Position numbers and translations under genes: made by a program
The notes under the pieces: model-generated
Seen by the model: the letters and a program-made list of their open reading frames with translations, nothing else
Database searches by the model: none
What the model was told of the DNA's origin: nothing
Part shown: positions 9,258 through 17,393 of the stretch, piece after piece
Layout of the letters: each line of letters starts with the position of its first letter
How positions within the stretch are numbered: the first letter of the stretch is position 1
NCBI GenBank assembly: GCA_017938885.1
Contig: JAGBAS010000132.1
Location: forward strand, 1-46,442
Reading direction: 5' to 3'
From: Clostridia bacterium
GTDB lineage: Bacteria > Bacillota > Clostridia > Oscillospirales > CAG-272
DNA: 46,442 bases

Positions 9258-9314
9258 AAATGCCCTTGACGGTCGGAGCGACCGTCACTCCTTACGGAGA
9301 TCGGGCATTTTTCC
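9258..9314 (+). terminator. Terminator-like nested hairpin between argJ and argB
   Basis: Outer arms AAATGCCC (9258-9265) and GGGCATTT (9303-9310), followed by more T bases, enclose a perfect 9-bp inner hairpin TGACGGTCG / CGACCGTCA (9267-9275 / 9279-9287). It looks like an intrinsic terminator or attenuator in the middle of the arg unit. An inverted pair GAACTTGA/TCAAGTTC around the argJ stop adds more structure. Confidence 0.65.
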
Positions 9315-9344
9315 GCCGCACATAAGAAAATATGGGATGACTGC

Positions 9345-9462
9345 CGAGGGGATGCCCTCTCAGTCGCTCCGCGACAGCTCCCCCGGAGGGGGAGCCTCTG
9401 CGAATATCGCTTCCAAGGCTCTCCCTATGGGAGAACTCCCGCCGTAGGCGGGTGAGAGGGCA
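9345..9462. repeat. Intergenic palindromic repeat of the gut-Clostridia type
   Basis: The block opens with GCCCTCTCAGTCGCTCCGCG and closes with GCGGGTGAGAGGGC, so its ends are inverted (GCCCTCTCA / TGAGAGGGC). Inside are AGCTCCCCCGGAGGGGGAGC and CTCCCTATGGGAG palindromes. The composition matches repeats common in Oscillospiraceae-like genomes (from memory). It ends 17 bases before argB and leaves the argB ribosome site intact. Confidence 0.7.
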
Positions 9463-9479
9463 AATACAAGGAGAACATC

Positions 9480-10346
9480 ATGAACGATCTTCAATTCACC
9501 AACTTCCAGCGCGCCGAGGTGCTGACTCAGGCGCTCCCCTATATCAAGCAGTACGTGGGTAAGACCGTGGTGGTCAAGTACGGCGGCAATGCCATGATCG
9601 ATGAGCAACTTAAACAGCAGGTCATGGAGGATATCGCCCTCCTGTGGCTCATCGGCGTCAAGGTGGTCCTCATCCATGGCGGCGGCCCCGAGATCAACGA
9701 CATGATGAAGAAGCTGGGCAAGCAGCCCGAGTTCGTGAACGGCCTCCGCGTCACCGATAAGGAGACAGTGGATATCGTCCAGATGGTGCTGGCGGGCAAG
9801 GTCAACAAGACTCTGGTCACCCTGCTCCAGATGAAGGGCGGCCACGCCGTGGGACTTTCGGGTATGGACGGCGGCATCATCGAGGCTAAGGTCAAGGACG
9901 AGCGGCTGGGCTACGTGGGTGAGATCACCAAGGTTCGCGCCAAGCCCATCAACGATCTGCTGGAGAAGAACTACATCCCCGTGGTTTCCACCGTAGCCAG
10001 CGACCACGAGGGCAACGTTTATAACATCAACGGTGACACCGCCGCCGCCTACATCGCGGGTGCTTTGGGTGCCGCGCGACTCATTATGATGACAGACGTG
10101 GCGGGGATCCTGCGCGACAAGGACGATCCCTCCACCCTCATCCCCCGCGTCACCGTGGAGGGAGCCAAGGCACTGTATGCCGAGGGCGTGATCTCAGGCG
10201 GCATGATCCCCAAGGTGGACTGCTGTATTGAGGCGATCCGCGCGGGCGTCAAGGACGTCACCATCATGGACGGCCGCGTTCCCCACGCCATCCTCATGGA
10301 GCTGCTCACCGATGAGGGCGCAGGCACCATGGTGATGGGTGAGTGA
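9480..10346 (+). CDS. argB: Acetylglutamate kinase
   Basis: Phosphorylates N-acetylglutamate with ATP, the second and usually controlled step of the pathway. The 288-residue protein has the amino-acid-kinase fold motifs VVKYGGNAM (about 33-41), LIHGGGPEI (about 62-70) and a C-terminal SGGMIPKV nucleotide loop. It has the extra N-terminal helix (QRAEVLTQALPYI) that in known family members goes with hexamers inhibited by arginine, so feedback inhibition is likely (inference). The ATG is preceded by AAGGAG. It is cut off from argJ by a hairpin and a repeat. Confidence 0.95.
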   Translation: MNDLQFTNFQRAEVLTQALPYIKQYVGKTVVVKYGGNAMIDEQLKQQVMEDIALLWLIGVKVVLIHGGGPEINDMMKKLGKQPEFVNGLRVTDKETVDIVQMVLAGKVNKTLVTLLQMKGGHAVGLSGMDGGIIEAKVKDERLGYVGEITKVRAKPINDLLEKNYIPVVSTVASDHEGNVYNINGDTAAAYIAGALGAARLIMMTDVAGILRDKDDPSTLIPRVTVEGAKALYAEGVISGGMIPKVDCCIEAIRAGVKDVTIMDGRVPHAILMELLTDEGAGTMVMGE

Positions 10347-10362
10347 TATCCAACAAAGCAAA

Positions 10363-10453
10363 CGGGCGCACACATAGGTGCGCCCCTACCATATTTTGAT
10401 CGTGTTACCCTGAGTTATGGATCTCACGGCCGGGGCGCACCTGTGTGTGCCCG
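10363..10453. repeat. Inverted repeat element between argB and argD
   Basis: The left arm (10363-10386, CGGGCGCACACATAGGTGCG then CCCC) and right arm (10432-10453) are reverse complements apart from a few bases and enclose about 45 bp. It could form a long hairpin in the arg transcript. The wording resembles short mobile palindromes of gut Clostridia. Confidence 0.7.
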
Positions 10454-10498
10454 TAATCTGTCAGATCTTGGGTATTATGATCGTAACGGAGGTACAAC

Positions 10499-11680
10499 AT
10501 GAGCAATATCAAATCTACCGATAAACAGTACGTAGCGGGCACCTACGGCCGCTTTGATCTGGTCTTGACCCACGGGAAGGGCTCCACTGTATGGGACGAG
10601 GACGGGAAGCAGTATATCGACCTCGCCACGGGCATCGCCGTCAATACCTTTGGCTACAGCGACGAGGGCTGGGTGGCCGCTGTCACCGAGCAGCTGGGCA
10701 AGCTCCAGCACACCTCCAACCTCTACTACCACGAGCCCGGCGCCCGCCTGGCCGAGAAGCTCTGTACCCGCACGGGAGCTAAGTCGGTCTTCTTCTCCAA
10801 CTCGGGAGCCGAGGCCAACGAGTGCGCCATCAAGACTGCCCGCCTCTGGGCCGCCACCAATAAGGGTGCCGAATACTACCACATCATCACCCTGAAGAAC
10901 AGCTTCCATGGCCGTACCATTACCACCCTGGCCGCTACGGGACAGGATACCTTCCACAACGACTTCACCCCCCTCACCGAGGGCTTCCTCTACGCCGAGG
11001 CCAACAACTCCGCGTCGGTTGAAGAGCTCTTGAAATCCCACAAGTGCGCCGCCGTCATGGCCGAGCCCGTCCAGGGCGAGGGCGGCGTCATGCCTCTTTC
11101 GCAGGACTTCATGGAGTCCCTCCGCGCCCTGTGTGATAGGTATAATGTCCTTCTGATCCTGGACGAGGTACAGACGGGTAACGGCCGAAGCGGTCACCTC
11201 TACGCCTATCAGCACTACGGCGTCACCCCCGACGTTCTCACCACCGCTAAGGGTCTGGGCGGCGGCCTCCCCATCGGCGCCACTCTGTTCTTTGAGAAAT
11301 CCCACGGCACCCTCAAGGCGGGTCAGCATGGCTCCACCTTTGGCGCGAACCCCATCTCCTGCGCCGCCGCCTGCCATGTCCTCGAACGCATCGACAATAC
11401 CCTACTTGCCGAGGTCAAGGCCAAGTCGGAGTATATCTTCACCACCCTCACGGGCAAAAAGGGCATCAAGTCGGTCAGCGGTCTGGGCCTCATGATCGGC
11501 ATCGAGACCGAGGGCGACAGCTCCGCTATTCTGAAGGCCTGCATGGAGCGAGGGATCCTGCCCATCAAGGCGAAGTCCAAGATCCGTTTGCTCCCCGCGC
11601 TGAACATCCCGTGGGAGGATCTCAAAAACGCCGTACAGATCCTTGCAGAGGAGGCTGAGAAGGCTTGCGCGGGTCTGTGA
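10499..11680 (+). CDS. argD: Acetylornithine aminotransferase
   Basis: A PLP enzyme that converts N-acetylglutamate semialdehyde to N-acetylornithine. At 393 residues it has the usual class III length, with SNSGAEANECAIKTAR (about 100-115), FHGRTITTLAATG, LILDEVQTGNGRSG (about 219-232) and the PLP lysine Lys251 in TTAKGLGGG. The start follows GGAGGTACAAC. It is the last arg gene here; argF, argG and argH are not in the window. The next reading frame begins inside its 3' end. Confidence 0.95.
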   Translation: MSNIKSTDKQYVAGTYGRFDLVLTHGKGSTVWDEDGKQYIDLATGIAVNTFGYSDEGWVAAVTEQLGKLQHTSNLYYHEPGARLAEKLCTRTGAKSVFFSNSGAEANECAIKTARLWAATNKGAEYYHIITLKNSFHGRTITTLAATGQDTFHNDFTPLTEGFLYAEANNSASVEELLKSHKCAAVMAEPVQGEGGVMPLSQDFMESLRALCDRYNVLLILDEVQTGNGRSGHLYAYQHYGVTPDVLTTAKGLGGGLPIGATLFFEKSHGTLKAGQHGSTFGANPISCAAACHVLERIDNTLLAEVKAKSEYIFTTLTGKKGIKSVSGLGLMIGIETEGDSSAILKACMERGILPIKAKSKIRLLPALNIPWEDLKNAVQILAEEAEKACAGL

Positions 11681-12051
11681 GGGATCGCCGTTTCGTAAGG
11701 AACATCCGGGCATCCGTCGCCGTTTCGTTGCTTGGGAGTGTGATACTGCTCTTGCTGTCCTCCTGCGCCCCCTCCGAGGGCTTTGATGCGGGACGCCCCA
11801 TCACTCCCGAGGAGCTTGCCTTGGTTTCAAGCGAGCTGTTTTCCCCGAACCGCGAGCCCGCTGAGACGGATGGAGAGACTGTCTCCCGCGATCCCAACTG
11901 TGTTTACTGGGTCAAAGGCGGGAGCGTATACCATTTTGATCCCGATTGCCGTCATATCCGTGATGCGGAGGACGTGATACGGGGAACCTTCCGTACCGCT
12001 GAATGGATGTACGGCATAGAAAAGCCCTGCTCCACCTGCGACGGGGATTAA
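11665..12051 (+). CDS. Small putative lipoprotein with His/Cys C-terminal motif
   Basis: A 128-residue protein with a basic start, a hydrophobic segment and a lipobox LSSC (Cys34), so probably exported and lipidated. The C-terminus (about 78-126) has VYWVKGGSVYHFDPDCRHI followed by a closing PCSTC. That is a His-x4-Cys ... Cys-x2-Cys arrangement like the small zinc-binding modules seen at the end of some exported nucleases and other Firmicutes proteins. The start is uncertain: TTG at 11665 has AGAGGAGG ten bases upstream, while GTG at 11677 overlaps the argD stop. Either way the gene overlaps argD, which suggests coupled translation. Function unknown. Confidence 0.65.
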   Translation: MRGSVRDRRFVRNIRASVAVSLLGSVILLLLSSCAPSEGFDAGRPITPEELALVSSELFSPNREPAETDGETVSRDPNCVYWVKGGSVYHFDPDCRHIRDAEDVIRGTFRTAEWMYGIEKPCSTCDGD

Positions 12052-12067
12052 GGGAGGTCATGTGCGC

Positions 12068-12661
12068 ATGGATTACCGTACCTATATCGATTTTCTCGGC
12101 AGGATCGAGAAGCTGAAATGCCGTACCCGCCATTCCTGGAGCTCCGAGGGGCGGCGGGAGAGCGTGGCCGAGCACTCCTGGCGGCTGGCTGTGATGGCTC
12201 TGCTCTGCACCGACGAGTATCCCGGGCTGGACATGGTGAAGGTGCTGAAAATGTGCCTCATCCACGACTTTGGCGAAGCGGTTACGGGGGACATTCCCTC
12301 CTTCTATAAGACCGCCGACCACGAAGCGACCGAGGCACGGGCAGTACGGGAGCTGGTGGGGACTCTGCCCGCTGACATGGCCGCCGAGTTCATCGCGCTG
12401 TACGATGAGATGGACGCGCTGGAGACTCCCGAGGCCAAGCTCTTCAAGGCTCTGGACAACATGGAGGCGGTGGTCTCCCATAACGAGGCGTCTCTGGACA
12501 CGTGGATCCCCTTGGAGTTTTCCGAGAATATGGTGTACGGTGAGCGGGCCGCGTCCTTCTCGGACTGGACAAAGGGACTGCGGGCCCAGCTCAAGGCCGA
12601 CAGCGAAGCCAAGGTGGCCAAGGCTGTAGAGGGCGGGTACGTCATACCCCGGGAGGAATAA
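12068..12661 (+). CDS. HD-domain phosphohydrolase (YfbR/HDDC2-like)
   Basis: A 197-residue HD_3-type protein. Metal ligands are visible as His36 (VAEHSWRL), His66-Asp67 (CLIHDFGE, with Glu70) and an Asp around residue 130 (KALDNME). Relatives are 5'-nucleotidases acting on deoxynucleoside monophosphates, so a nucleotide housecleaning role is likely; substrate specificity is not visible. AGGGAGG lies ten bases before this ATG. An in-frame GTG at 12062 would leave only four. It runs on from the lipoprotein gene with a 16-base gap and may share the arg transcript. Confidence 0.85.
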   Translation: MDYRTYIDFLGRIEKLKCRTRHSWSSEGRRESVAEHSWRLAVMALLCTDEYPGLDMVKVLKMCLIHDFGEAVTGDIPSFYKTADHEATEARAVRELVGTLPADMAAEFIALYDEMDALETPEAKLFKALDNMEAVVSHNEASLDTWIPLEFSENMVYGERAASFSDWTKGLRAQLKADSEAKVAKAVEGGYVIPREE

Positions 12662-12664
12662 GCC

Positions 12665-13198
12665 ATGCAGTTGGATGAACGGACGCTCCTTTCCCGCGCC
12701 AAGCTCCAAGCGCAGATCCTGAAGGACGAAAAATACGCAGTGATCTCAGCGGTCGTCCCGATTACGTTCGTGACCCTGCTGGCCGTAGGGTTCACGGCGG
12801 CGGTGATCCATTTCTGCGCCTTCTCGCCTCTCCTTCTTTGGAGCTTTTTGCTGATCGGCGCGGTGCCCTTCTGGGTCGGTGATACCGTCCTGCTCTATCG
12901 GGCGGGAAAGGCTTTCAAGCGCTACCGCCGGGATCTCGGCCGGGATTTTGTAACCATTGAGACAGACACCGTAAGCGAGCTGACCGAGGAATCCGAGCTT
13001 CACACGAACGGCCGCGCCGCTTATCCGGACAAGGCCTACGTGGTCTATCTCGCGGGACGCGGACGGTGCGTGATCGACAGTACCCTCTGGAGCATCCTGA
13101 GGGAGGGCGACGAGGTCTATGTAGCAGTCATCATATGTCCTGCGCCGTGGGTGTGGCGGGTGTACTCCGCAAAGACCCATCGGATCGCAGATCGGTAA
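12665..13198 (+). CDS. Two-helix membrane protein, unknown function
   Basis: A 177-residue protein with hydrophobic segments at about 25-50 and 55-78 and a soluble C-terminal part (about 90-177) rich in beta-type sequence (KAYVVYLAGRGRCVIDST, EGDEVYVAVI). I do not recognise the family. The layout of two helices plus a small beta domain recalls NfeD- or PH-like membrane proteins, but no signature supports that. The ATG begins three bases after the HD gene stop, with the ribosome site GGGAGGA inside that gene. A strong terminator follows. Confidence 0.7.
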   Translation: MQLDERTLLSRAKLQAQILKDEKYAVISAVVPITFVTLLAVGFTAAVIHFCAFSPLLLWSFLLIGAVPFWVGDTVLLYRAGKAFKRYRRDLGRDFVTIETDTVSELTEESELHTNGRAAYPDKAYVVYLAGRGRCVIDSTLWSILREGDEVYVAVIICPAPWVWRVYSAKTHRIADR

Positions 13199-13209
13199 AC
13201 CAAACAAAA

Positions 13210-13251
13210 AAACACGCAGAACGGTCTTGCACGAATCCGTCCTGCGTGTTT
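13210..13251. terminator. Bidirectional terminator
   Basis: Stem AAACACGCAG (13210-13219) / CTGCGTGTTT (13242-13251) with an inner ACGG/CCGT extension. There is a T run on the plus side and an A run (T on the minus strand) upstream. It serves convergent genes ending at 13198 and 13259. Confidence 0.85.
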
Positions 13252-13258
13252 TATTCAT

Positions 13259-13492
13259 TTACGCTGATGCAAGGCTTACCGAGGGTCTGCCTAAAAGCAG
13301 CTCCTCGATGCTCACGTCCAGAAGATCCGCCAGATCGTCCAGAAAAACCAGATCGGGGCAGGCAAGTCCGCGCTCCCATTTGGAGACGGCCTGCGGGGAT
13401 ACCCCCATATGGATGGCGACCTGTCCTTGCGTCAGCCCGCGGGCCCGTCGCTTGGCGGCGATGCGGTACCCGAGCTCTGTGGGTTGAATCAT
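13259..13492 (-). CDS. Small XRE-family DNA-binding regulator
   Basis: A 77-residue Cro/CI-type helix-turn-helix protein: RIAAKRRARGLTQGQVAIHM then GVSPQAVSKWERGLACPD (HTH about residues 18-45), and a C-terminal LDVSIEELLLGR helix. It is almost entirely DNA-binding domain. I chose the ATG at 13492 because AAAGGAG lies upstream, though 12 bases away. An upstream TTG at 13540 has no ribosome site and would add 16 unrelated residues. The gene is preceded by an unusually long structured leader starting near 13871, so control after transcription initiation is likely. Its targets are unknown. Confidence 0.8.
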   Translation of the reverse strand: MIQPTELGYRIAAKRRARGLTQGQVAIHMGVSPQAVSKWERGLACPDLVFLDDLADLLDVSIEELLLGRPSVSLASA

Positions 13493-13871
13493 GTAGGCAC
13501 ATTTCTCCTTTAGCAAATGGTCGGTGGGTTTCCACCGCAATTGCGGGTTACGGGCGTCCCAGACTCTGACCTCTGTTTGGCCCCGAAATCATACCCCTTC
13601 CCCCGCGCCCCACGGTGAAGCAGGGCGGGGGTCAGAGTCGGATGTGCTTGGATGATCCTTATACGAATGAATTGTTGGTGCTTTGTGGTTCAGCCTATCC
13701 GTCCGCAAAGGACATCAGCCGCGCCAACCCGTGAGGCGCGGGATACAGCATCCGAATTTTACCGAGTTAGTCATATATAACTCCGCCTCCTTTCTTTCCG
13801 CCCTACCTCCGAATGTTCGGTCGTGCACTACCTCTCCTTCGGTCTCGGACTAAATTTCACGTTTCCGTGAT
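13493..13871 (-). ncRNA. Long structured leader or small RNA upstream of the XRE gene
   Basis: About 380 bases lie between a perfect minus-strand promoter and the XRE start, and no ordinary gene fits. Reading along the transcript there are hairpins TCACG-GAAA-CGTGA, CCGA-ACAT-TCGG, CGCGCC-N9-GGCGCG, GTCC-TTTGC-GGAC, a long arm GACTCTGACC ... GGTCAGAGTC (13630-13639 with 13562-13571), and GGTGG-AAAC-CCACC just before the XRE ribosome site. I matched it to no RNA family I know; it is not RNase P, tmRNA, SRP RNA or a T-box by its core motifs. Confidence 0.5.
13715..13774 (-). CDS. Possible 19-residue leader peptide
   Basis: An ATG with AAAGGAGG eleven bases upstream opens a 19-codon frame (MTNSVKFGCCIPRLTGWRG) ending in TGA. 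Its last codons lie inside the CGCGCC/GGCGCG hairpin of the leader, the geometry of a translation-sensing attenuator. Short frames arise by chance, so this is weak. Confidence 0.25.
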   Translation of the reverse strand: MTNSVKFGCCIPRLTGWRG

Positions 13872-13877
13872 GGCTGT

Positions 13878-13906
13878 ATTATAGCATATTTTTCCGCCGT
13901 TGTCAA
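13878..13906 (-). promoter_or_regulatory. Consensus promoter for the leader/XRE transcript
   Basis: Minus strand TTGACA (13901-13906), 17-base spacer, TATAAT (13878-13883). A perfect match, placing transcription start near 13871. Confidence 0.85.
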
Positions 13907-13959
13907 TCAACCTGTGGTTTATTTTCAAAAACGGCATGAAGATGGATATACGCAGGCTG

Positions 13960-16410
13960 TCAATAGGTCTTCACGACCACCGAAACCTTCTCCGGATCCA
14001 GCATTCTTACCTCGCGGGGGAGCTCCACGCGGCAGGCATATGCCTCGGGTGCGGTCACACGCAGGGAGAAGGAATCCCCGTCGTACCGCCAATCCACGCT
14101 GATAAGCCCCTCGGGGGTCTCACGGGTACCCCTCGCCCAGCGCAGACCGCAAATGTGGGGCGCAATCTTCAGAACGGGGTCGCCCTCGCCGTTTCCATCG
14201 TAGAGAGGGAAGCCGAGACCCAGTACATCCCGCATCAGATGCACACCGAAATGGGCGGTAAAGCCGTGGCAGCGGGAGGAGGTGTCGATGGCGGTATTTT
14301 CCCAGATGGTGCCGGGACCCTCGCGGAGCTGGGGCTCACAGATGGCCAGGAGATCCTCGTACATCTTGCCGTAAGCTCCCGCACGGGTCAGCATATCCAG
14401 ACGGATACACAGACCGATAAAGAGCTGGCTCTCTCCCACCATGGGATCCTTGGCGAAGAGAGGCGCAGGGCCCATAAAGTCGCGGACGGTTCGGTACAGC
14501 ATGGGTGCCTCTTCGGGGGAGAAAAGACCGCACCACAGGGACGTATACATAGCCGCCTCGCTATACTTGCCGCGAGAGCGGAAAACACCGCTTTCGAAGG
14601 TCAGGGAGTCGGGAATGTGCTTCAAGGAGGCCATATTCCTGCCGCCAACGACGGCAGAGCGGAGCAGCGCCTTGACCCGCTTTCCCTCAGCCGCCCAATC
14701 GGGCTCCTCGAAGGTCTCGCCCAGACGCTCCAGCATATAGGCGTAGAGAGCGTTGGCCGCTGTGGAGATGGGCTGGACGTTCTCGCCGTTGTTGGCCTGA
14801 GACCAGTCAATGAAGATGGCGGGCATATTCTCCAGGAGTCCGCACGCGCCCATGAAGTCGCGGCTACCCTTGACAAAGGCCGCCACACGGGGCTTGTGCT
14901 CGTCGCGGAAGGCGATATCACCGGTTCGGCGAATGAATTCGCAGACCTCCACCATGAGCCAGAAGGTCCAGGTGGTCAGACCCGTGAAATGAGGATAGCA
15001 ATCCTTAAGGGCGGGGTAGACCTCGGGGAAGAAGGCGTGACCCATACCCTCGGCGGGGGTCAGGAGGAAGTTCTCCAGATATTCCCGTTCCACACGGTTG
15101 TCCGAGAGCAACAGGGAGGCGGCCCGACCCGTCCAGAGAGAGTCGCAGAGCCAGCCGCCCCGCTCGCGCTCGGGACAATCCATGAAAATGTCCAGGGTAT
15201 TGAGCAACAGGGTCTTTTTCGCCGCCTTGTAGAGACGGTTGATATGGTCGTCAGAGCAGAGGAAGGAGGCTCGCTTCTCGTCGGGGTAGGAATCCTCCAG
15301 GATGGAGAGGCTGTGCACCGTTACTTGTCCGACCCCTCGGAAATGCACCGCCATATACCGTGCCAGAGCGGGCTCCATGGTGACGAATTCGGTCAGCCCC
15401 GCAGGAACGTGGAGACGGGTGACATTATTGAAGTAGTAGGGAAGGGTGCCGTCCACGTCCATGATCTCAGAGCGGACTATGTCGATGGTTCCCGCCTGTT
15501 CACAGGTTACGGCTATGCGGATAAAGCCCACGCGGCTCTCTCCGCCATCCCAGGAAGCAAAGAAATCAGAGGTGCTTTCGGGAGTCAGCACCAGGCCGTC
15601 ACCGTCAAATTCGGCGCGTACCATCCCCTCCGGGTTTTCCACGGTGCGGCGGCAATCCGAAGTGGGACGCTCGGGAAGGGTTTGAAATACGGGGACGGCG
15701 GTTTCGTAGAAGAAGGGTTCGATTTCCTTGTCGGCGTCTATACGCGTCGCGCCGAAGCCCGTAACCTCCTCAAAGAAATACTCCTTCAACGTGGGCATCA
15801 GTGCCTCGTGGGTCAGGTAGACGGGCTCAGATTCCATCGGCGCGGCGGGCGAGAATGCACCGTATCCCAGCTTCCAGAGGTAGAAGTCGTCGTCCAGAGT
15901 GTAGATCTCGATGCACTCGCGGCTGTGGGAAATGCGCTCGCAGACCGGCGCGCGGGCGGTGATGGGGCAGACCAGCCACTCCTCTCGGCCTGTGGCGACA
16001 ATCACCTTTCCGTCGGCCTCGATCTCGGCGATGAAAAGACCGTCCTCCAGGGTACAGTCGTTGGAGTAGTGACGGTAGCCTTCCCAGTCTCTGCCGTAAG
16101 CCACCACCTCCACGGCGATATGATTCACTCCGTCAATGAGGCGGTCGGTCAGCTCTACCTCGTCCACGCGGCAGTAGCCGTGGGCGGTGCGGGCGGGACC
16201 CTGCATGACGATGTCGCCGTTGACGTACAGGCGGTAGATATTGCGGGCGGCCAGACGGATCGCCACCCGCTCGGCGGTCAATCCTTCCTCGCCGTCCGGG
16301 GCGGTCAGATCCAGGGCGTAGTAAAAACCGTATTGGGAAACGGCAACGGATGCTTGGGGAAGCTTGGGGGAAAAGACCGGCTTGGCGGCCGAAAAGATCA
16401 CGGTATTCAT
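13960..16410 (-). CDS. Alpha-L-rhamnosidase, GH78-like
   Basis: An 816-residue cytoplasmic enzyme predicted to release terminal alpha-L-rhamnose by an inverting mechanism. The N-terminal beta-sandwich (AVRLAARNIYRLYVNGD-like repeat near 50-70, with AHGYCRVDEVEL) precedes an (alpha/alpha)6 barrel. The hallmark IFMDCPERERGGWLCDS (about 410-427) carries acidic residues typical of the GH78 active site. There is no signal peptide. The ATG at 16410 has AAAGGAG six bases upstream; the longer frame lacks one. It is divergent from an alpha/beta hydrolase, each with its own promoter. Confidence 0.85.
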   Translation of the reverse strand: MNTVIFSAAKPVFSPKLPQASVAVSQYGFYYALDLTAPDGEEGLTAERVAIRLAARNIYRLYVNGDIVMQGPARTAHGYCRVDEVELTDRLIDGVNHIAVEVVAYGRDWEGYRHYSNDCTLEDGLFIAEIEADGKVIVATGREEWLVCPITARAPVCERISHSRECIEIYTLDDDFYLWKLGYGAFSPAAPMESEPVYLTHEALMPTLKEYFFEEVTGFGATRIDADKEIEPFFYETAVPVFQTLPERPTSDCRRTVENPEGMVRAEFDGDGLVLTPESTSDFFASWDGGESRVGFIRIAVTCEQAGTIDIVRSEIMDVDGTLPYYFNNVTRLHVPAGLTEFVTMEPALARYMAVHFRGVGQVTVHSLSILEDSYPDEKRASFLCSDDHINRLYKAAKKTLLLNTLDIFMDCPERERGGWLCDSLWTGRAASLLLSDNRVEREYLENFLLTPAEGMGHAFFPEVYPALKDCYPHFTGLTTWTFWLMVEVCEFIRRTGDIAFRDEHKPRVAAFVKGSRDFMGACGLLENMPAIFIDWSQANNGENVQPISTAANALYAYMLERLGETFEEPDWAAEGKRVKALLRSAVVGGRNMASLKHIPDSLTFESGVFRSRGKYSEAAMYTSLWCGLFSPEEAPMLYRTVRDFMGPAPLFAKDPMVGESQLFIGLCIRLDMLTRAGAYGKMYEDLLAICEPQLREGPGTIWENTAIDTSSRCHGFTAHFGVHLMRDVLGLGFPLYDGNGEGDPVLKIAPHICGLRWARGTRETPEGLISVDWRYDGDSFSLRVTAPEAYACRVELPREVRMLDPEKVSVVVKTY

Positions 16411-16462
16411 AGGGCACTCCTTTCCGATGCGGCGGGCTTGACTCAGCATAGCCATTGTACCC

Positions 16463-16491
16463 ATTATACCACAAAGCGGCAGGTTTTGCAA
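16463..16491 (-). promoter_or_regulatory. Promoter of the GH78-like gene
   Basis: Minus strand TTGCAA (16486-16491), 17 bases, TATAAT (16463-16468), about 50 bases before the start codon. Confidence 0.7.
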
Positions 16492-16550
16492 GCGATGAGA
16501 AACAATTTGGAGGAATTCACAAGAGAATTCGGAGGATTTTTCCACAAGAC

Positions 16551-16579
16551 TTGACAAATCCCACCCCGTGTGCTATCAT
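16551..16579 (+). promoter_or_regulatory. Promoter of the alpha/beta hydrolase gene
   Basis: TTGACA (16551-16556), 17 bases, TATCAT (16574-16579), 64 bases before the start codon. Confidence 0.7.
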
Positions 16580-16643
16580 AAAGTGAGCCCTTGCAGACCT
16601 CGGCGGAGCTCCTTCGCCAGTATATCAGACCAAGGAGATGACT

Positions 16644-17285
16644 ATGCAGCACTGTCGATACAATACCATTCAGTATAATCTCGCCCTGCCCAACCGCTTT
16701 GATCCCGCCGAGAAGTATCCCCTCATCATCTACCTCCACGGCGCGGGCGGTCGCGGACACGATTTGGAGCTCCCCCGCTATCCCTACATGATGGAGGAGT
16801 ATATCCATCAGAAGGATATTCCCGTCCTGGTCGCAGGGCCGCTCTGCGAATTCGATAACTGGTATATGTGCTTTTCCGAGCTGATCGGATTCATCCGCTA
16901 TGCCGCGCAGATGGAGAACGTGGACTCCGACCGCGTCTACCTCATGGGCTCCAGTATGGGAGGCTATGCGACCTGGGCCATGCTCATGGCCACCCCCGAG
17001 CTGTTCGCCGCTGCCGTGCCCATCTGCGGAGGGGGCATGGCCTGGAACGCCCATCGCATGAAGGACGTCCCCATCTGGGCCTTCCACGGCGTGGACGACG
17101 GTACGGTAGCCGTCACCGAGAGCATCAGCATGGCAGGCGCTGTGCGGGCCGCCGGCGGGAAGATCAGACTTACCCTCCTGCCCGGTGTGAACCACAACGC
17201 CTGGGAGCCTGCCATGTACGAGTACGGTGCCATCGAGTGGTTGCTCAGCCATAGGCGGTCCGACAAGGGTGCCCTGACGGTATGA
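16644..17285 (+). CDS. Alpha/beta hydrolase (carboxylesterase / phospholipase-like)
   Basis: A 213-residue single-domain esterase. Motifs: oxyanion region YLHGAGGRG (about 30-38), nucleophile elbow GSSMGG with Ser104, an acidic residue in FHGVDDGTV (about 148-154) and catalytic His in PGVNHNAW (about 180-187). It has no signal peptide, so it is cytoplasmic. Next to GH78-like genes it may deacylate imported plant oligosaccharides (inference). I chose ATG 16644, six bases after AAGGAG; an ATG at 16638 touches the ribosome site and is less likely. Confidence 0.85.
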   Translation: MQHCRYNTIQYNLALPNRFDPAEKYPLIIYLHGAGGRGHDLELPRYPYMMEEYIHQKDIPVLVAGPLCEFDNWYMCFSELIGFIRYAAQMENVDSDRVYLMGSSMGGYATWAMLMATPELFAAAVPICGGGMAWNAHRMKDVPIWAFHGVDDGTVAVTESISMAGAVRAAGGKIRLTLLPGVNHNAWEPAMYEYGAIEWLLSHRRSDKGALTV

Positions 17286-17328
17286 TCCTTTTTGCCGGGA
17301 TTTTTTACAGGAATTTACAAATAAGCTA

Positions 17329-17357
17329 TTGATATTTTTCCGCATATGCGGTATAAT
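17329..17357 (+). promoter_or_regulatory. Promoter of yajC
   Basis: TTGATA (17329-17334), 17 bases, TATAAT (17352-17357), 36 bases before the yajC start. Confidence 0.75.
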
Positions 17358-17393
17358 AAACGGTAACGTATTCCATTTGGAGGATTTTTTACT

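Noticed and set aside
7036..11680. A complete arginine biosynthesis operon
   Set aside because: Only argC, argJ, argB and argD are present. No argF, argG, argH or carbamoyl-phosphate synthase genes follow.
13493..13871. RNase P RNA, tmRNA, SRP RNA or T-box in the leader
   Set aside because: None of their conserved core motifs are found. A T-box would need its TGGN antiterminator and specifier layout, which I do not see.
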